DNA of 64,000 nt, taken from positions 1 to 64,000 of the forward strand of contig JAFWIX010000008.1 of NCBI GenBank assembly GCA_017514665.1. Direction: 5' to 3'. The notes under the pieces were generated by a model. That model did not search any database, had not been told where the DNA came from, and saw nothing but the letters and a program-made list of their open reading frames with translations. The translations under genes were made by a program, and so were the position numbers. Every line of letters begins with the position of its first letter. The stretch's first letter is position 1. This document shows positions 63,517 to 64,000 of the stretch, piece by piece. This stretch comes from Candidatus Saccharimonadota bacterium. GTDB taxonomy: Bacteria; Patescibacteriota; Saccharimonadia; Saccharimonadales; Saccharimonadaceae.

Positions 63517-64000
63517 ATGGCTACTTTGAATAAAACCGTTTTTGGCCTTTCCGTCAAGAATCATGAACTCATTAAGCTTGCTTATGACGCATATCTTGCC
63601 AATTCACGCAGTTCTCACGCCAAGACTCTGAAGCGTGGCGAAGTTCGTGGCGGCGGCAAGAAACCTTGGCGCCAAAAAGGCACTGGTCGCGCTCGTTTTG
63701 GTTCCACCCGTAACCCAATTTGGCGTCACGGTGGTGTTGCCTTCGGTCGCACTGGCGAAGAGAACTTCACCAAAAAGATCAGTAAGGCTAATAAGCAACT
63801 TGCTATCAAGCAGGCCCTTTCGTTGAAGAATAAAGCCAAGGCTATCACCGTATTAGATGCCGCCGTTAAGTTTTCTGGCAAAACTAAAGATGCTGCCAAA
63901 TTTATTAAAGATTTGAAGCTTGATGACAAGAATGTTGTTCTCGTAGTTAACGAAAAAACTCCTGAAATTCTCAAATCCACCAATAACCTAAATCACGTCA
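63517..64000 (+). CDS. rplD: 50S ribosomal protein uL4 (partial, runs off the window)
   Basis: The first 161 codons of uL4, starting one base after the rplC stop with GGAAAGGAG upstream. The central extended loop that lines the exit tunnel is recognisable: [20 protein letters not shown] then [13 protein letters not shown]. The frame is open to the window end. uL4 is the usual regulator of S10-type operons in proteobacteria, which makes the leader hairpin upstream of rplC of interest. Confidence 0.96.
   Translation, partial: MATLNKTVFGLSVKNHELIKLAYDAYLANSRSSHAKTLKRGEVRGGGKKPWRQKGTGRARFGSTRNPIWRHGGVAFGRTGEENFTKKISKANKQLAIKQALSLKNKAKAITVLDAAVKFSGKTKDAAKFIKDLKLDDKNVVLVVNEKTPEILKSTNNLNHV

Noticed and set aside
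1-64000. TGA recoded as glycine, as in some CPR phyla
   Set aside because: Several genes end in TGA at the expected family length (recJ at 11686, adk at 12488), and no conserved protein needs an in-frame TGA.
1-64000. Complete diversity-generating retroelement in the window
   Set aside because: No reverse transcriptase ORF (no YXDD-bearing protein) and no second copy of the 48683-48823 sequence were found.

Overview
The window looks like a chromosomal segment of a Candidatus Saccharibacteria (TM7) or closely related CPR/Patescibacteria bacterium. Reasons: small compact genes, short forms of housekeeping proteins, a 16S rRNA 3' end that is not followed by a 23S gene, a T4SS-type pilin, repeated FISUMP surface proteins, and TGA used as an ordinary stop codon (recJ, adk), which excludes the TGA-recoding CPR phyla. 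The lineage call is inference; no 16S comparison could be run.

Layout. 1-4.6 kb: 3' end of 16S rRNA with its own terminator, a hypothetical protein, a SpoU-type RNA methylase, a membrane-anchored polysaccharide deacetylase, a pilin-like protein, tRNA-Ile and tRNA-Ala on the minus strand, an unassigned structured RNA candidate, a KGG-motif protein, an HEXXH protein and a MITE-like inverted repeat. 4.6-22 kb: rpsA, a COG2426 membrane protein, FISUMP surface protein 1, priA, recJ, rpsU, adk-map, ftsA-ftsZ-nrdR, an HD phosphohydrolase and ileS (carrying an in-frame palindromic insertion), then FISUMP 2 on the minus strand. 21.8-31 kb: a putative envelope/host-interaction locus with a 49-aa protein, a 986-aa multi-module cell-wall hydrolase, membrane and acidic proteins, a 1316-aa repeat protein and an MPETG-anchored surface protein. 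31-46 kb: rplU, parAB, relA/spoT, a catalytically degenerate MurI-like protein, YbjQ, tRNA-Asn, TspO, infB, a minus-strand glyA-def-fmt group, FISUMP 3, uvrA and a methyltransferase. 46-64 kb: FISUMP 4 with a DGR-variable-region-like tail, fusA, two orphan genes with near-identical promoters, rpmF-nusB-nudix-rnc, rpsP, khpA, rpoB-rpoC, and rplC-rplD.

How the genes work together. Translation start and end chemistry is well represented: glyA feeds one-carbon units to fmt, infB uses formyl-Met-tRNA, def and map then trim the N terminus. ftsA-ftsZ with parAB cover division and partition. The deacetylase, multi-module hydrolase, MPETG protein and four FISUMP proteins make a large surface investment, consistent with an episymbiotic lifestyle (inference).

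Most striking: (i) at least 13 genes have a -10 element exactly 6 nt before the start codon, implying pervasive leaderless mRNAs; (ii) RNA polymerase beta' has lost all eight zinc-ligand cysteines and NrdR all four; (iii) FISUMP 4 ends in a GC-rich C-type-lectin-like cassette resembling a diversity-generating retroelement target; (iv) a palindromic element sits in frame inside ileS; (v) GC skew on the + strand changes near 46-49 kb.
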